DNA of 64,000 nucleotides from Saprospiraceae bacterium. Lineage in GTDB: Bacteria; Bacteroidota; Bacteroidia; Chitinophagales; Saprospiraceae. Positions 46,387-56,284 of the stretch are shown here, one piece after another; positions within the stretch are counted from its first letter, which is position 1; each line of letters starts with the position of its first letter. The translations under genes and the position numbers were made by a program. The notes under the pieces are model-generated. The model saw only the letters and a list, made by a program, of their open reading frames with translations, did not search any database and had not been told where the DNA came from. The stretch lies in the NCBI GenBank assembly GCA_016714445.1, contig JADJNF010000007.1, forward strand, positions 434,001 to 498,000, read 5' to 3'.

Positions 46387-48003
46387 TTAAGATTGCTCTT
46401 TCAATGATTCTAATCCCTGTCTTAATATTGATTGTACAGGATTCTTGGATGTGCACACAAACTCACACAAAGCCACATCTTCCTCAGATAATTCAGCAAG
46501 ACCCAATCCTTCCATTCTTTCTATATTATTGGTAATAATGGCTTTCATCACATGCTGCGGAAATATATCCATAGGTAATACGGACTCATACTGCCCGGTT
46601 ACTACAAACGCTCTTTTTTCTCCATGTGTATTGGTGTCTGCTTCAAATTTATAATCTTTTCCATAAGATGGAATGGTGCCTGAAACGCTTGGACGCGGTG
46701 CCAGTGGCAACAACCATCCGAACAATTCATAATAATTACCTTCCTTTAATACGGTCACCTGATCATCCCTAAAACCTAAAAACCCTTCCATAGATTCCTG
46801 CTTCCCAGTCAAAACATCACCAGATACTACTCTTAAATTTTCTCCGTTTACATTGTCTTTTAATAAATCAGCCAAACTTGCTCCCTGAAATGTTCTTACA
46901 TATTTCGGAGAAACCAGTTCTGCACCAGTTAATGCGACAACTCTATCTGCATGATATTCACCGGTATTAAACATTTTCCCTATGGTCACTACCTCCTGAA
47001 CTCCCAGGGTCCATACTTTATTATGTCCCTTGATAGGTGATACATGATGAATGTGTATACCTACATTTCCTGCTGGGTGTGGACCACTAAACCAGTGTTT
47101 TTCTACCCCGGATGCTCCGGTAAATGCCGGTGAAGGTACATTCCCTCTTGCATCAATACCGAGATGTACATGACCAGTCGTCAACTTGCCCAAAACATTA
47201 AGTCCTTGCTGGAAAGCTGCTTCATTACCAGCTATTATTACATTGCTATCAGGCGCCAAAGGTGCAGTATCAAAAGTACTGATAAATATATTGGATGGAA
47301 TGGTCTCCGGTAAAGGCACCACATCAAATGGTCTTTCATTTATCAAAGGCCACAAACCATTAGAAGTCATGAAACCGACTAATTCTGTTCTTTCACAACT
47401 ATTGATATCTGGTGTTGATACCTTTTTATATTTGATGTCCTTGTCAGCCAGAATAACTATCTCTGCTATAGATCTTTTTTCACCTCTTCTGATTTCTACT
47501 ATTTCTCCACTGACAGGTGAAACATATTGTATTTCAGGTCTTTTTTTATCATAAAATAACACATCTCCTGCTTTTATTTCAGAGCCCACTTCTACTTCAA
47601 CTTTTGGAATGGGTGACATGCCTCTGAAATCTCCCGGTCTGATGGCAAATCTTGACACCCCAGCGTGCGTTGCGTCTCCTTCTGCTTTCCCCTCCAGAGA
47701 AATATCAAAACCTTTTTTTAAACTATGGTATGTACCTCCAGTGGCAAAAGAAGGTCTTTTTGGTTTTATAAAATCTCGCAAATCCGGGAAAACACCAAAA
47801 TTTGACGTTTCATTATCTATACCATATTTACTTGCTTCTATCTTTAACAAATTTCCTGTAAGGCCAAGCATGGCCCATACAACCAATACTGCACAGACTG
47901 CTACAATTCCATAAAACAATAAATTGCTGCCAGAACCTTGAGATTGAGCGGATAAAATATTTGTTAAAAGTGCTAAGCTTAAAGTGAGTTTCAGCTTATT
48001 CAT
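46387..48003 (-). CDS. nqrA: Na+-translocating NADH-quinone reductase subunit A with membrane extension
   Basis: The frame is open from 48039, but the promoter box (48050-48057) lies only about 10 bases from that ATG, so I take the ATG at 48003 (MNKLKLTLSLALL), giving 538 residues. The canonical NqrA body starts only at about residue 95 (HSLKKGFDISLEGKAE). Before it come a signal-like stretch and a clear transmembrane helix at about 27-49 (LLFYGIVAVCAVLVVWAML). Canonical NqrA is about 450 residues and lacks this, so this version is extended and probably membrane anchored. FAIRPGDFRGMSPIPKVEV and IKAGDVLFYDK follow the usual body. Confidence 0.88.
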   Translation of the reverse strand: MNKLKLTLSLALLTNILSAQSQGSGSNLLFYGIVAVCAVLVVWAMLGLTGNLLKIEASKYGIDNETSNFGVFPDLRDFIKPKRPSFATGGTYHSLKKGFDISLEGKAEGDATHAGVSRFAIRPGDFRGMSPIPKVEVEVGSEIKAGDVLFYDKKRPEIQYVSPVSGEIVEIRRGEKRSIAEIVILADKDIKYKKVSTPDINSCERTELVGFMTSNGLWPLINERPFDVVPLPETIPSNIFISTFDTAPLAPDSNVIIAGNEAAFQQGLNVLGKLTTGHVHLGIDARGNVPSPAFTGASGVEKHWFSGPHPAGNVGIHIHHVSPIKGHNKVWTLGVQEVVTIGKMFNTGEYHADRVVALTGAELVSPKYVRTFQGASLADLLKDNVNGENLRVVSGDVLTGKQESMEGFLGFRDDQVTVLKEGNYYELFGWLLPLAPRPSVSGTIPSYGKDYKFEADTNTHGEKRAFVVTGQYESVLPMDIFPQHVMKAIITNNIERMEGLGLAELSEEDVALCEFVCTSKNPVQSILRQGLESLKEQS

Positions 48004-48483
48004 CTTGTTGTTTTGTTTATTAACTTTAAGGATTACCATAAAAATTGCGCAAATATAAAAAGGTTTATCCTAACAGCACAAAATGAGATTCGCAAAATTA
48101 CCGAAATAATTATTTAGAATTAATCTTAATAAATTATGAATGATTTTCAAGTTTAAGTTTTCACTTGTACTATTTTCACACAAAAATAATTGATAGAAAA
48201 ATAATAAATCTACCCCTTGAAAAAATCGGAGTTGAATAATAAATTGAACAGGATCTTATAAAGATGGTCGTTGGAATATATTTTACAAAATTGGAGAGGT
48301 AAAAATCTACTATTTACTTCAGTTTACTCCGAAACACACTTAAGGAAATAATTATACTGATGAACCACTGCTGTTTTTCACAAATTCAGATGTATAACGT
48401 CTAAAGAAGATAAAAAACTCTAAACAAGAATTCTAAGAATGAATAAACAAATCTGACACCATTCTAAAACTCAAAAATGAAAA
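48004..48483. other. Spacer between nqrA and the PorE-like gene
   Basis: These 480 A+T-rich bases contain the nqrA promoter (48050-48082). The rest holds no recognised gene or repeat, apart from TACTCCGAAA at about 48325, a short match to the terminal repeats of the 148-bp elements. Confidence 0.4.
48050..48082 (-). promoter_or_regulatory. Promoter of the nqr operon
   Basis: On the minus strand TTTG (48082-48079) and TATATTTG (48057-48050) are spaced 21 bases apart, which fits the Bacteroidota consensus. The predicted start site is near 48043, supporting the ATG at 48003. Confidence 0.6.
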
Positions 48484-50481
48484 TTACCCTTCCATTTTTA
48501 TCTCAATAGTCTGAGGGCCTGCTATGATCTTAAACTCAGATCTTCTGTTAAGCTGGTGCTCTTCTTCACTGCATTTTACTTTGTCTTTACACTTGTTCAG
48601 CAATTTTGTTTCACCATAACCCACTGCTTTTATTCTGGCAGCTTCTACTCCTTCTTCCACCAGCCATGCTTTGGTTGAGTTTGCCCTTCGCTGTGATAGT
48701 TTTTTGTTATATTCATTATCTCCCCTACTATCGGTATGAGATGATAATTCGATAACCATATCGGGATATTTATCCATTAATGTTTTTAAGTATTCAAGAT
48801 CAGGCTCTGCGTCCGGTCGTATTTTATCATCTGCCAAATCAAAAAATATACTCTTAAGCAAAATGGGTTCGTTTCTGGAAACAATTCTTTTTGGCGCTTC
48901 AGGTTTTGCTTTGAGAGTGACTGTTTTGCTCACGGTATAGTCATCAAATATTCCATTTGTATTAAAACTAATAGAGTCCGTATAGTAACCTTCTCTGGTA
49001 ATGTATGCTTTATATGACTTATCGGAATCCAGCAAAAAACCAAAATCATTGCTCAGGAAGTTTGTTTTACTATCAACTGGTACTTTTTTGCTTCCTTCAA
49101 AAAGTTCAACCGTGGCTCCTTCCAATGGGCCCTTTTCGTTGTTAACAATGGTCTTGAGCTCGATCACAAGATCCCGGATCTGAATCAAATATATATCGTC
49201 ACAACAGGTATCTGTGTTTTTGTACTTCTTTTTGTCTTTGTGTGTTCTGTTGGAAACTACATAACCTGCGGTACCACCCTGATTAAATCTTAAAAATGAA
49301 TCATCATAAGAAGTGTTGTAATTGAATCCCATATTGGTTACTTCACTCCATTTGCTTCCATCCCACTCAGTATAGAAATTATCCAATCCTCCCATGCCAG
49401 GATGTCCGTTGCTACTGAAATATAATGCTCCATCTTTATAAAATGGCGACATTTCATTCCTGGGAGTATTTATTTTTTCTCCCAAATTTACTGGTTTTTC
49501 ATAAGCGTCCCCCGCGATAGTAGAATAATAAATATCATATCCGCCGTATCCTCCCGGCATATCAGAAATGTAATACAATACCTTTCGTCCAAATAATTCG
49601 CCTTCATAAGGATGCCTGGATTTGAATTCATTGTTTAGTGCCTCAATGGGATACGGAGAGCCCCATTTATCTCCAGCCCGTTTTGAAAGGTAAATCTGAG
49701 AATTCTCTACTCCATTATTATTGTATTTTGCTCTTGTAAAGTACATTTTTTGTCCATCTTCTGAAAAAGATACACCAGTATTGTAAAAGTCAATTCTATT
49801 AATAGCTTCATCAAGTGCAGATGCTTTACTAAAATCCCCCTGCGGAGTCCTTGCAGCGCTATAAATTTTAGCATGATACTCCCCCTCTTCACCGTCAATA
49901 ATGGTTGGTGTTTTAGCATTCATGCTGGAAAAATATAATGTCCCATCTGAATAAAGTGCCGGAGAAGACTCTGCGGAAGGTGAATTGATACTTTCTCCTG
50001 CAAAAGAGACAGCTGCTTCAATATTTTCTGCATATTTCTCCATCAGAAGAATGCCTCGTAACTCCAGTTTTGCTTCATTTCGCAATGAATCACTTTCTGT
50101 GGTAGAAATAAATCCATTAAACTCATCCAAAGCCAATTTATATTTACCCTGAGCTTTCATGGCTCTGGCATAATCCAATCGAATATCAAAAAACTCATCC
50201 CTTTTGTCTCTCTTTAAGACCCGATCATACGTTTTTTCTGCTTTTGCATAATCTCTCAACAACATATACATGTCTCCTATAGCTACCTGCAAATTTGGAT
50301 CTTTACTTTCTTTGTAGGCTTTTTCAAACCATTCGATCGCATTGATATAATCATGATTTTCAGCACAAGTAGCCGCAGTTTCCAACATAGTTTCATAGGA
50401 ACTTGAAACTACCGGTTGTGCTATCATACAGACATTAAAATATAATACAGCAATGGATATATAGGAAAATCGAAGCATCAT
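48484..50481 (-). CDS. PorE-like OmpA family protein with TPR and PD40 repeats
   Basis: A 665-residue envelope protein with the layout of PorE (PG1058) of the type IX secretion system. A signal peptide (residues 1-21, ending IAQP) precedes TPR-like helices (about 28-140, INAIEWFEKAYKE and KLALDEFNGFI). A beta-propeller of PD40 units follows (about 160-420, e.g. YFSSMNAKTPTII and LYFSSNGHPGMGGLDNFY). Then a carboxypeptidase-regulatory-like domain (about 440-530, KGPLEGATVELFEG) and a C-terminal OmpA domain (about 550-655, SSHTDSRGDNEYNKKLSQRR) that binds peptidoglycan. Encoded directly after a PorP/SprF gene. Confidence 0.88.
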   Translation of the reverse strand: MMLRFSYISIAVLYFNVCMIAQPVVSSSYETMLETAATCAENHDYINAIEWFEKAYKESKDPNLQVAIGDMYMLLRDYAKAEKTYDRVLKRDKRDEFFDIRLDYARAMKAQGKYKLALDEFNGFISTTESDSLRNEAKLELRGILLMEKYAENIEAAVSFAGESINSPSAESSPALYSDGTLYFSSMNAKTPTIIDGEEGEYHAKIYSAARTPQGDFSKASALDEAINRIDFYNTGVSFSEDGQKMYFTRAKYNNNGVENSQIYLSKRAGDKWGSPYPIEALNNEFKSRHPYEGELFGRKVLYYISDMPGGYGGYDIYYSTIAGDAYEKPVNLGEKINTPRNEMSPFYKDGALYFSSNGHPGMGGLDNFYTEWDGSKWSEVTNMGFNYNTSYDDSFLRFNQGGTAGYVVSNRTHKDKKKYKNTDTCCDDIYLIQIRDLVIELKTIVNNEKGPLEGATVELFEGSKKVPVDSKTNFLSNDFGFLLDSDKSYKAYITREGYYTDSISFNTNGIFDDYTVSKTVTLKAKPEAPKRIVSRNEPILLKSIFFDLADDKIRPDAEPDLEYLKTLMDKYPDMVIELSSHTDSRGDNEYNKKLSQRRANSTKAWLVEEGVEAARIKAVGYGETKLLNKCKDKVKCSEEEHQLNRRSEFKIIAGPQTIEIKMEG

Positions 50482-50534
50482 TTTATTTAAAATTAGAAGT
50501 AAACACTTTTTAAAACGATTTAATCATGATTATA

Positions 50535-51659
50535 TTAGAGACTTGGACAGAATATAACAGCTTTTGGCTTAGGTTTTTTATAAATCTTACCCATATAGGA
50601 TGCACAAAGCTCAAAACCACCCACTGACCTTGAACCAATGGTAGCCGATGAAAGATCAATATCATATGCAAGCCCAACTCTGATGTCTTTAAACTCAGCA
50701 CCAAGGTAAATGATGGCAGCCCTAAAATTTCTAAGACCAAGACCTGCACCAACTTTAAATTCTTTTTCCGGGTCTATCTGGTACCATACATGAGAGTTGA
50801 CATTGAGTGCATTAGCCGGCCCGAGACTATAATAATATAGTGCAGGAACGATATGTGTTTTTTTATTGATCTCCATGTCATATGATCCGTGAATGTTTAA
50901 ACCAAAATATTTTGTTTCCACAGAATCTCTAGTTGTACTTCTACTCTCAAATCCTACAGCCGGATTAAGTAGGCCTTCCAATGCAAATCCAAGCCTCAAA
51001 TCAGATGTCTTTCTTCTGGCATTAAACAGAAAACCGACATTCAAATCCTTATAAGCGTTGAATTCAACATTATTACTATTGTTGTTTCCGGAACCAGCTC
51101 CCTGGGCAGGACCCAAGTTAAAATGTTCAATGTCAAAATCAGGAAATCCAGTTTGAAGATTTACACGGCCATCTTTCTGATTTAATCTGTTATAATCTCT
51201 GCTACCATTTATAAACTGGGCCCCGAAGGTAATTATATTGGTTTGCTTTTTATCTAAAGAAAAGTGATAAGCTGCACCTATTTTCATAAAAGTCCAACTC
51301 TGTGTAAAAGAACTGTTCACTTCAGGATTAATACTGTTACTTTGTTCATTAAAGTTCAACCCGGATTTGCCGATAATGTCAGCTTCAATACCTATACCAA
51401 TCCAATCCTGTTTTCTTATGCCTCTTATTATCGGAGCATCTGCAGATAAAGTAAACGTTCTGAAAGGACGCGGCGTAATGGCCGCCTGCTTGTCAGAAAA
51501 AATTCCACTTATCCGGTAAGAGCCGGAAAAAGCCCCTGCATTGGCCGGATTCACATTTAATGGTGTAAATTGGTAGTAGGAATAATGGAGCTCCTGAGTA
51601 AAGACTGTCATTGATACAAGCACCAATAGCAACAAAACAGAAAGTATTTTCATCCGCAT
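50535..51659 (-). CDS. PorP/SprF family outer membrane protein
   Basis: A 374-residue outer membrane beta barrel of the PorP/SprF family. The signal peptide ends near TVFTQE, followed by the family block ELHYSYYQFTPLNVNPANAGAF-like text at about 24-45 (YYQFTPLNVNPANAG). It lies 53 bases upstream of the PorE-like gene, a pairing typical for T9SS components that attach or deliver type B cargo. Confidence 0.88.
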   Translation of the reverse strand: MRMKILSVLLLLVLVSMTVFTQELHYSYYQFTPLNVNPANAGAFSGSYRISGIFSDKQAAITPRPFRTFTLSADAPIIRGIRKQDWIGIGIEADIIGKSGLNFNEQSNSINPEVNSSFTQSWTFMKIGAAYHFSLDKKQTNIITFGAQFINGSRDYNRLNQKDGRVNLQTGFPDFDIEHFNLGPAQGAGSGNNNSNNVEFNAYKDLNVGFLFNARRKTSDLRLGFALEGLLNPAVGFESRSTTRDSVETKYFGLNIHGSYDMEINKKTHIVPALYYYSLGPANALNVNSHVWYQIDPEKEFKVGAGLGLRNFRAAIIYLGAEFKDIRVGLAYDIDLSSATIGSRSVGGFELCASYMGKIYKKPKPKAVIFCPSL

Positions 51660-51850
51660 AAGCCTGAATATTTATTTATTTCGACCTCGAAAGATAGCGC
51701 TATTTTTTAATATTTAAATAAACGATGGCTTTTTAACAATTTTTTTTGTCAAATATGTCACAAGGAATGCAAATCCTATGAAGTTGATCATTCAAGATCG
51801 AACGAATGTCATGACCAAGATATATTCCTCTTTTATTTTGTGAATATCCC

Positions 51851-51858
51851 TATCTTTG
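51851..51858 (+). promoter_or_regulatory. -7 box of the YfiM-like gene
   Basis: TATCTTTG fits TAnnTTTG and lies 18 bases before the TTG start at 51877, which supports that start. Confidence 0.45.
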
Positions 51859-51876
51859 TAAAAATTATAGGGTCAA

Positions 51877-52848
51877 TTGAAAATTAAAATCACAATTTTC
51901 TGGGTGTTCATCTTATGTGGAAGTAGCAGTTTGTCATCTCAGTCATACCTCACCCCATCCGACACATTAAACAAAAAAAGATTTAATACAGCTTTAGGTT
52001 TTACTGCTGCCACCTATGCTACATTTTCTGTGATTCTTTATAATACCTGGTATAAAAAATTTGACAGATCTTCTTTTCATTTTTTTAATGACGTAGACGA
52101 ATGGAAACAAATGGACAAGATTGGTCATACCCATACGGCATATTTCCAGAGTGCCCTTTGGTATAAAGGCGCAAAATGGACCGGACTCAACGAAAAAAAA
52201 AGCATTTTCACAGGCTTGATTTGTGGAACATTGTTTCAAAGTACCCTTGAAGTTATGGATGGATTTTCATCAAAATGGGGGTTTTCTATCCCTGACATGG
52301 CAGCAAACATAGCTGGTGTAAGCGGATTTGCTCTTCAGCAGCATTACTGGCAAGATCAACGAATTACATTAAAGGTATCTTCCATTCCGGTTTCATATTC
52401 TTCTGACCCGATTTTATCAGAAAGTACATCTTCCACATCTTCTCTTTCAACTAGGGCTGATCAATTATTCGGAGCCAATTATTTTGAACGATTTTTAAAG
52501 GACTACAATGCACAGACTTACTGGGCTTCAGTAAATGTCCATTCATTTCTGCAAAAAGGCAATAAATGGCCTGTATGGCTAAACATAGCAGTAGGTTACG
52601 GTGCAGAAAATATGTTTGGTGGATTTGAAAACCGGTGGTCAGAAGATAGTCAGAATTTTATAGCTGACAATTTAATTTATCCAAGATACAGACAATTTTA
52701 TATCGGTCTTGATGTAGATTTACCAAAAATAAAACCTAAAAATCCTTTTCTTAAAACCATTTTCTCTATAATTAATATTTTTAAAATACCTTCTCCGGCT
52801 TTAGAGATTAATACCCAGGGAAATGTGGTTTTCCACTTGCTTAGATAA
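51877..52848 (+). CDS. YfiM-like (DUF2279) protein
   Basis: A 323-residue protein with a signal peptide (residues 1-23, SSSLSSQ) and start at TTG. It has the DUF2279/YfiM block: KIGHTHTAYFQSALWYKGAKW at about 86-107, with FQSTLEVMDGFSSKWGFSIPDM next, followed by NIAGVSGFALQQ and a beta-rich C-terminal half. Such proteins are predicted periplasmic or lipid-linked factors of unknown function. It converges on the TonB receptor gene. Confidence 0.7.
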   Translation: MKIKITIFWVFILCGSSSLSSQSYLTPSDTLNKKRFNTALGFTAATYATFSVILYNTWYKKFDRSSFHFFNDVDEWKQMDKIGHTHTAYFQSALWYKGAKWTGLNEKKSIFTGLICGTLFQSTLEVMDGFSSKWGFSIPDMAANIAGVSGFALQQHYWQDQRITLKVSSIPVSYSSDPILSESTSSTSSLSTRADQLFGANYFERFLKDYNAQTYWASVNVHSFLQKGNKWPVWLNIAVGYGAENMFGGFENRWSEDSQNFIADNLIYPRYRQFYIGLDVDLPKIKPKNPFLKTIFSIINIFKIPSPALEINTQGNVVFHLLR

Positions 52849-53155
52849 GTTATACTCTAAATAAATTGGTTTGCTAAAATTTCATTTTCCAATTCATTGA
52901 AGATGGTAAAGACGAAGTTTATGTTTACCCAAAGCGGTAACACGAAGCTTGTCTTTAAAGTATTTTATTATCAGGATATCTATCGTCCTGAACATTTATC
53001 GTCGAAATAATATAAAGACATTCATCGTCGAAATATTATAAAGACATTTATCGTCTTTATAATGGCTATAGAATTTTTTGTCTCGATGAAGACATGAGTA
53101 TCATCGTCTTTGAAAAATAAATTCTCGTCAGTATAAATTTAAATCAGAAATTTTG
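52849..53155. repeat. Spacer with 26-bp tandem repeats
   Basis: Two full units (52992-53017 and 53018-53043, sharing CATTYATCGTCGAAATAWTA) plus a partial one (53044-53055) occur here, and ATCGTC or GACGAT recurs through the rest of the spacer. It lies between convergent genes and has no coding potential. Confidence 0.65.
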
Positions 53156-55561
53156 TCATAAACTTACTACAATGCCTAATGTGGGTAAAACCGTACCCCC
53201 ATCATCGTTGATGGTTTTGATAAGGTATCTCTGTTCATTGGGGTTAGCATTGGGGTTGACTATAATTGGTCCACCTATAGGTTTATTGTTCTCATCCAAA
53301 GGTCGATCCAGTATTAAAAAATTGCTGGCTACTGCGGCGGCTGTTACATTCTGAAGATCCAGGAAAAGATTTAGATCCCAGCCCTTTAAAAACCACTTCT
53401 TATCCAATCTAAGGTCCAATGCTCCAAAAGCTCCATTTCTTTCTGTATTTATTCGGCTATAGTCAGGTATACCACCTAAATTTCTATCCCAATTTACTGC
53501 TAAGTCAGAGTCAGCACTGAATGGGGTACGTGGAAGGCCTGACTGATATCTGTACTTAACCCCCAATTCCCAGTTCTTCCCAAATTTTTTACCCGCTGTC
53601 AGACTCAGTATATGACGACTGTCCCAACTGCTAGGAGCATATTGACCGTTAGCATTGGTAAACTCCGATTTACCGAAAGTATAAGCTATGATACCGTAAA
53701 AACCTTTAATCAACCGCTGTTGGAAAAGAAATTCCATTCCATAGGTTCGTCCTTCTGAAGTCGACGTAACGGGTTCATTGCCTATGACTCCAAAATCACC
53801 ACCCAGATTGGCCAAAGAAATATTTTCTCTAAGTAAAAAAGGATAGTTGCTGTAAGTCTTATAATATCCTTCTATGGTTATTCTGCTGCCTGCTGATGGA
53901 TTAAATTCAAATCCTGACACAAGGTGATTGGCAGCTATATATTCAATTCTATTGGCTTTATTGATTAACTGGCCATTGGCAGTATATCCCAAAGATGTAA
54001 ATGGTGGTAATTGATAAAACCTCCCGGCATTAAAATTAAGAGAAAGCTTGTCATTGATTTGGTAAGAAGCTGAAACTCTTGGTGAAAACTGATCAAGTGG
54101 ATTACTCATATCTTCAGAATATGAATTACCATCCACACGAAGACCAAAAGAAATATTCAACTTTTCATTCAGCAATTTGCGACTGATATTGGCAAAAACG
54201 CCATATTTATGTAATGAAATGGCATTATTGAAGTTGATATCTTCAGCACCTGCCCCTGTAAATATCTTATTGAATGTACTGGAATTCAATTTTACAAATT
54301 CATACCCTGCTCCAAGAAGATATTCCCAATTTCCTACTTTTTGTGAAGTTTCTACCCTTAGTTTATTTTCTATTTCCTGAGATTTGTAGTTTAATATCAG
54401 ATTTGCAGGATTATTTACTTCATTGTTTAAAAATTTCACAGCTTCATTGTTCAGCATATTACGACTGATAATAAAACTGGTAAATCCTTTGTCACCAAAA
54501 TGTTTGTAAACGAGACCATTGGTATAATTCCATTGTGTATTTACAGGTAGCCTATCCAATAAAAATTGTTTTGATTCCGTGTCATTGGCCTCACTATTGA
54601 GTGAAAAATCATCAATTGCACCTAATCCTATAAACGTAATTTCATTCTTTTTATCGATTTTGTATTTATATTTGGCGTTGAAGTCATTGTAAGTTGGCAA
54701 AAAAGGTAGACCTATGGCCTTAAATAAAAATTGAAGGTAGGACCTTCTTGCAGAAACCAGAAAAGTACTTTTGTCGCCTATAGGACCATCCAATGTGATA
54801 CCTATATCAGTCGCTCCGGCTGTCATAGTGGCACCTATACGATCATCGCGACCATCTTTAAATTTAAAATTAAATACTGAACTCAAGGCATTGCCTCTGC
54901 TTACCGGAAAGGCTCCACTGTAGAAATCCACTTCACGAATGAAATCTACATTAATGATACCTGCAGGTCCGCCTGATGATCCTTGAGTAGCAAAGTGATT
55001 GATCACCGGCACCTCTACGTCATCAATAAAAAATCGATTTTCGTTAGGAGCACCACCGCGAATGATGAGGTCGTTGCGAAAAGAAGCCGTAGAAGTAACA
55101 CCGGGAAGTGACTGTATGACTCTGGAAATATCACGGTTTCCACCTGGATTCCTTTTTATTTCAGACACGCCTATGGTACGTAAAGACACCGGACTTTCAG
55201 CCGTTTTTTTAAATGAAGCAGCTTTGACCACTATTTCGTCCAATTGTTTTGCATTTTCAGACAATTCAAAGTTAAGCATGGTAGGCCTGATCCCTTGTAT
55301 CTCAATCTCATATTGCGAAACCGTTTCGTATCCCAAATAGCTCACTTGAATATTATATATCCCTGGATTTATTCTTTCTATTATATAGTTTCCATCAATA
55401 TCGGTTGAAGTACCTGACTCAGTACCTACCAATACGACATTAGCTCCTATGATGGCTTCATTGGTAAGTTTATCTTTTACAGTGCCTTTGATAATTCCTG
55501 ATTGGGAATAGGATAAAAATGGCAATATTGAAGTAATAATAATTGAAAATATAAATTTCAT
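53156..55561 (-). CDS. TonB-dependent receptor with carboxypeptidase-like N-domain
   Basis: An 801-residue outer membrane receptor. Signal peptide to about 19; a CarboxypepD_reg-like domain (about 22-105) with IKGTVKDKLTNEAIIGANVV and NYIIERINPGIYNIQVSYLG; a plug domain (about 120-230, VIQSLPGVTSTASFRND and IRGGAPNENRFFIDD); and a long barrel to the C-terminal Leu. It imports a ligand powered by TonB and ExbBD. No SusD-type partner lies nearby, so the ligand is not obvious. Confidence 0.88.
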   Translation of the reverse strand: MKFIFSIIITSILPFLSYSQSGIIKGTVKDKLTNEAIIGANVVLVGTESGTSTDIDGNYIIERINPGIYNIQVSYLGYETVSQYEIEIQGIRPTMLNFELSENAKQLDEIVVKAASFKKTAESPVSLRTIGVSEIKRNPGGNRDISRVIQSLPGVTSTASFRNDLIIRGGAPNENRFFIDDVEVPVINHFATQGSSGGPAGIINVDFIREVDFYSGAFPVSRGNALSSVFNFKFKDGRDDRIGATMTAGATDIGITLDGPIGDKSTFLVSARRSYLQFLFKAIGLPFLPTYNDFNAKYKYKIDKKNEITFIGLGAIDDFSLNSEANDTESKQFLLDRLPVNTQWNYTNGLVYKHFGDKGFTSFIISRNMLNNEAVKFLNNEVNNPANLILNYKSQEIENKLRVETSQKVGNWEYLLGAGYEFVKLNSSTFNKIFTGAGAEDINFNNAISLHKYGVFANISRKLLNEKLNISFGLRVDGNSYSEDMSNPLDQFSPRVSASYQINDKLSLNFNAGRFYQLPPFTSLGYTANGQLINKANRIEYIAANHLVSGFEFNPSAGSRITIEGYYKTYSNYPFLLRENISLANLGGDFGVIGNEPVTSTSEGRTYGMEFLFQQRLIKGFYGIIAYTFGKSEFTNANGQYAPSSWDSRHILSLTAGKKFGKNWELGVKYRYQSGLPRTPFSADSDLAVNWDRNLGGIPDYSRINTERNGAFGALDLRLDKKWFLKGWDLNLFLDLQNVTAAAVASNFLILDRPLDENNKPIGGPIIVNPNANPNEQRYLIKTINDDGGTVLPTLGIVVSL

Positions 55562-55650
55562 TTTTGAATAGAATTTTTATTAAGCCTTTAAATACAAATA
55601 ACAGGATGAATTGTTCAAAACTTTTTTTTATTCAAATCATTTTAAAAATA

Positions 55651-55674
55651 GGAAGGCCATGGCATTGGCCTTCC
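55651..55674 (-). terminator. Terminator of the TonB/rhodanese/DJ-1 operon
   Basis: GGAAGGCCA and TGGCCTTCC pair around a short loop, followed on the minus strand by a T-rich tract. It lies 100 bases past the stop at 55774. Confidence 0.75.
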
Positions 55675-55773
55675 CACAAAATAGAAAATCTGACTAGGAT
55701 TTTACACTTCTTTACGCACTTAAAGTTAAGCACCTCCTATATTTATATATTCGAACAAAATAAAACCAGTATC

Positions 55774-56259
55774 TTATTGAATCCCGAAAGCGCTGTCATA
55801 TTTATACAAGTTTTGCTGTCTTTCTAAACGCTTTTTTCTGCTATCTTTGATCAACCAAACTACAAAGCCTGTAAATAAAATATTGAATATCGCCTCACCC
55901 AATCCAACAAACATAGACATTGGATATGCTGCCTCCCACGACTCATTTACCAATTTAAATTCCAGATACTTTGCCCCCAAAATAAATGTATCCAGTAATA
56001 AAATACAGGAATAAGCTGTAGCAGCGAGCCATATAAACTTTGATTTTCCTTTGGTCCATAATAGAAATGAAGCCCAAAGTGTGAAGATAATAAATACAAT
56101 CCGTAGTAACAGGAAGTAAAATCCACTTTCCCGTGCATAGATCATCACCAGATCACCAGGCATTAAACTTTCATTGCTCCAAATTTGGTTTCTCATCAAC
56201 ATCCACACGAGAAATAACCCAACAGCGATGGCATAATAATTGAAAAATTTTCGTTCCAT
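55774..56259 (-). CDS. Four-helix membrane protein
   Basis: A 161-residue protein with four predicted membrane helices: about 7-24 (YYAIAVGLFLVWMLM), 47-69 (FYFLLLRIVFIIFTLWASFLL), 74-92 (FIWLAATAYSCILLLDTFIL) and 120-140 (AIFNILFTGFVVWLI). No family was recognised. It is the last gene of the leftward operon, 25 bases after the DJ-1 gene. Confidence 0.65.
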   Translation of the reverse strand: MERKFFNYYAIAVGLFLVWMLMRNQIWSNESLMPGDLVMIYARESGFYFLLLRIVFIIFTLWASFLLWTKGKSKFIWLAATAYSCILLLDTFILGAKYLEFKLVNESWEAAYPMSMFVGLGEAIFNILFTGFVVWLIKDSRKKRLERQQNLYKYDSAFGIQ

Positions 56260-56284
56260 TTTTATACTATTTAAATTAAAAAAA

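Noticed and set aside
48004..48039. ATG at 48039 as the nqrA start
   Set aside because: It lies only a few bases from the predicted transcription start, and the following ATG at 48003 opens a cleaner signal-like segment.
48300..48340. TACTCCGAAA as a remnant of the element
   Set aside because: The match is about ten bases, with no second end; it could be chance.
52849..53155. CRISPR array at the 26-bp repeats
   Set aside because: The units are directly adjacent with no spacers between them.
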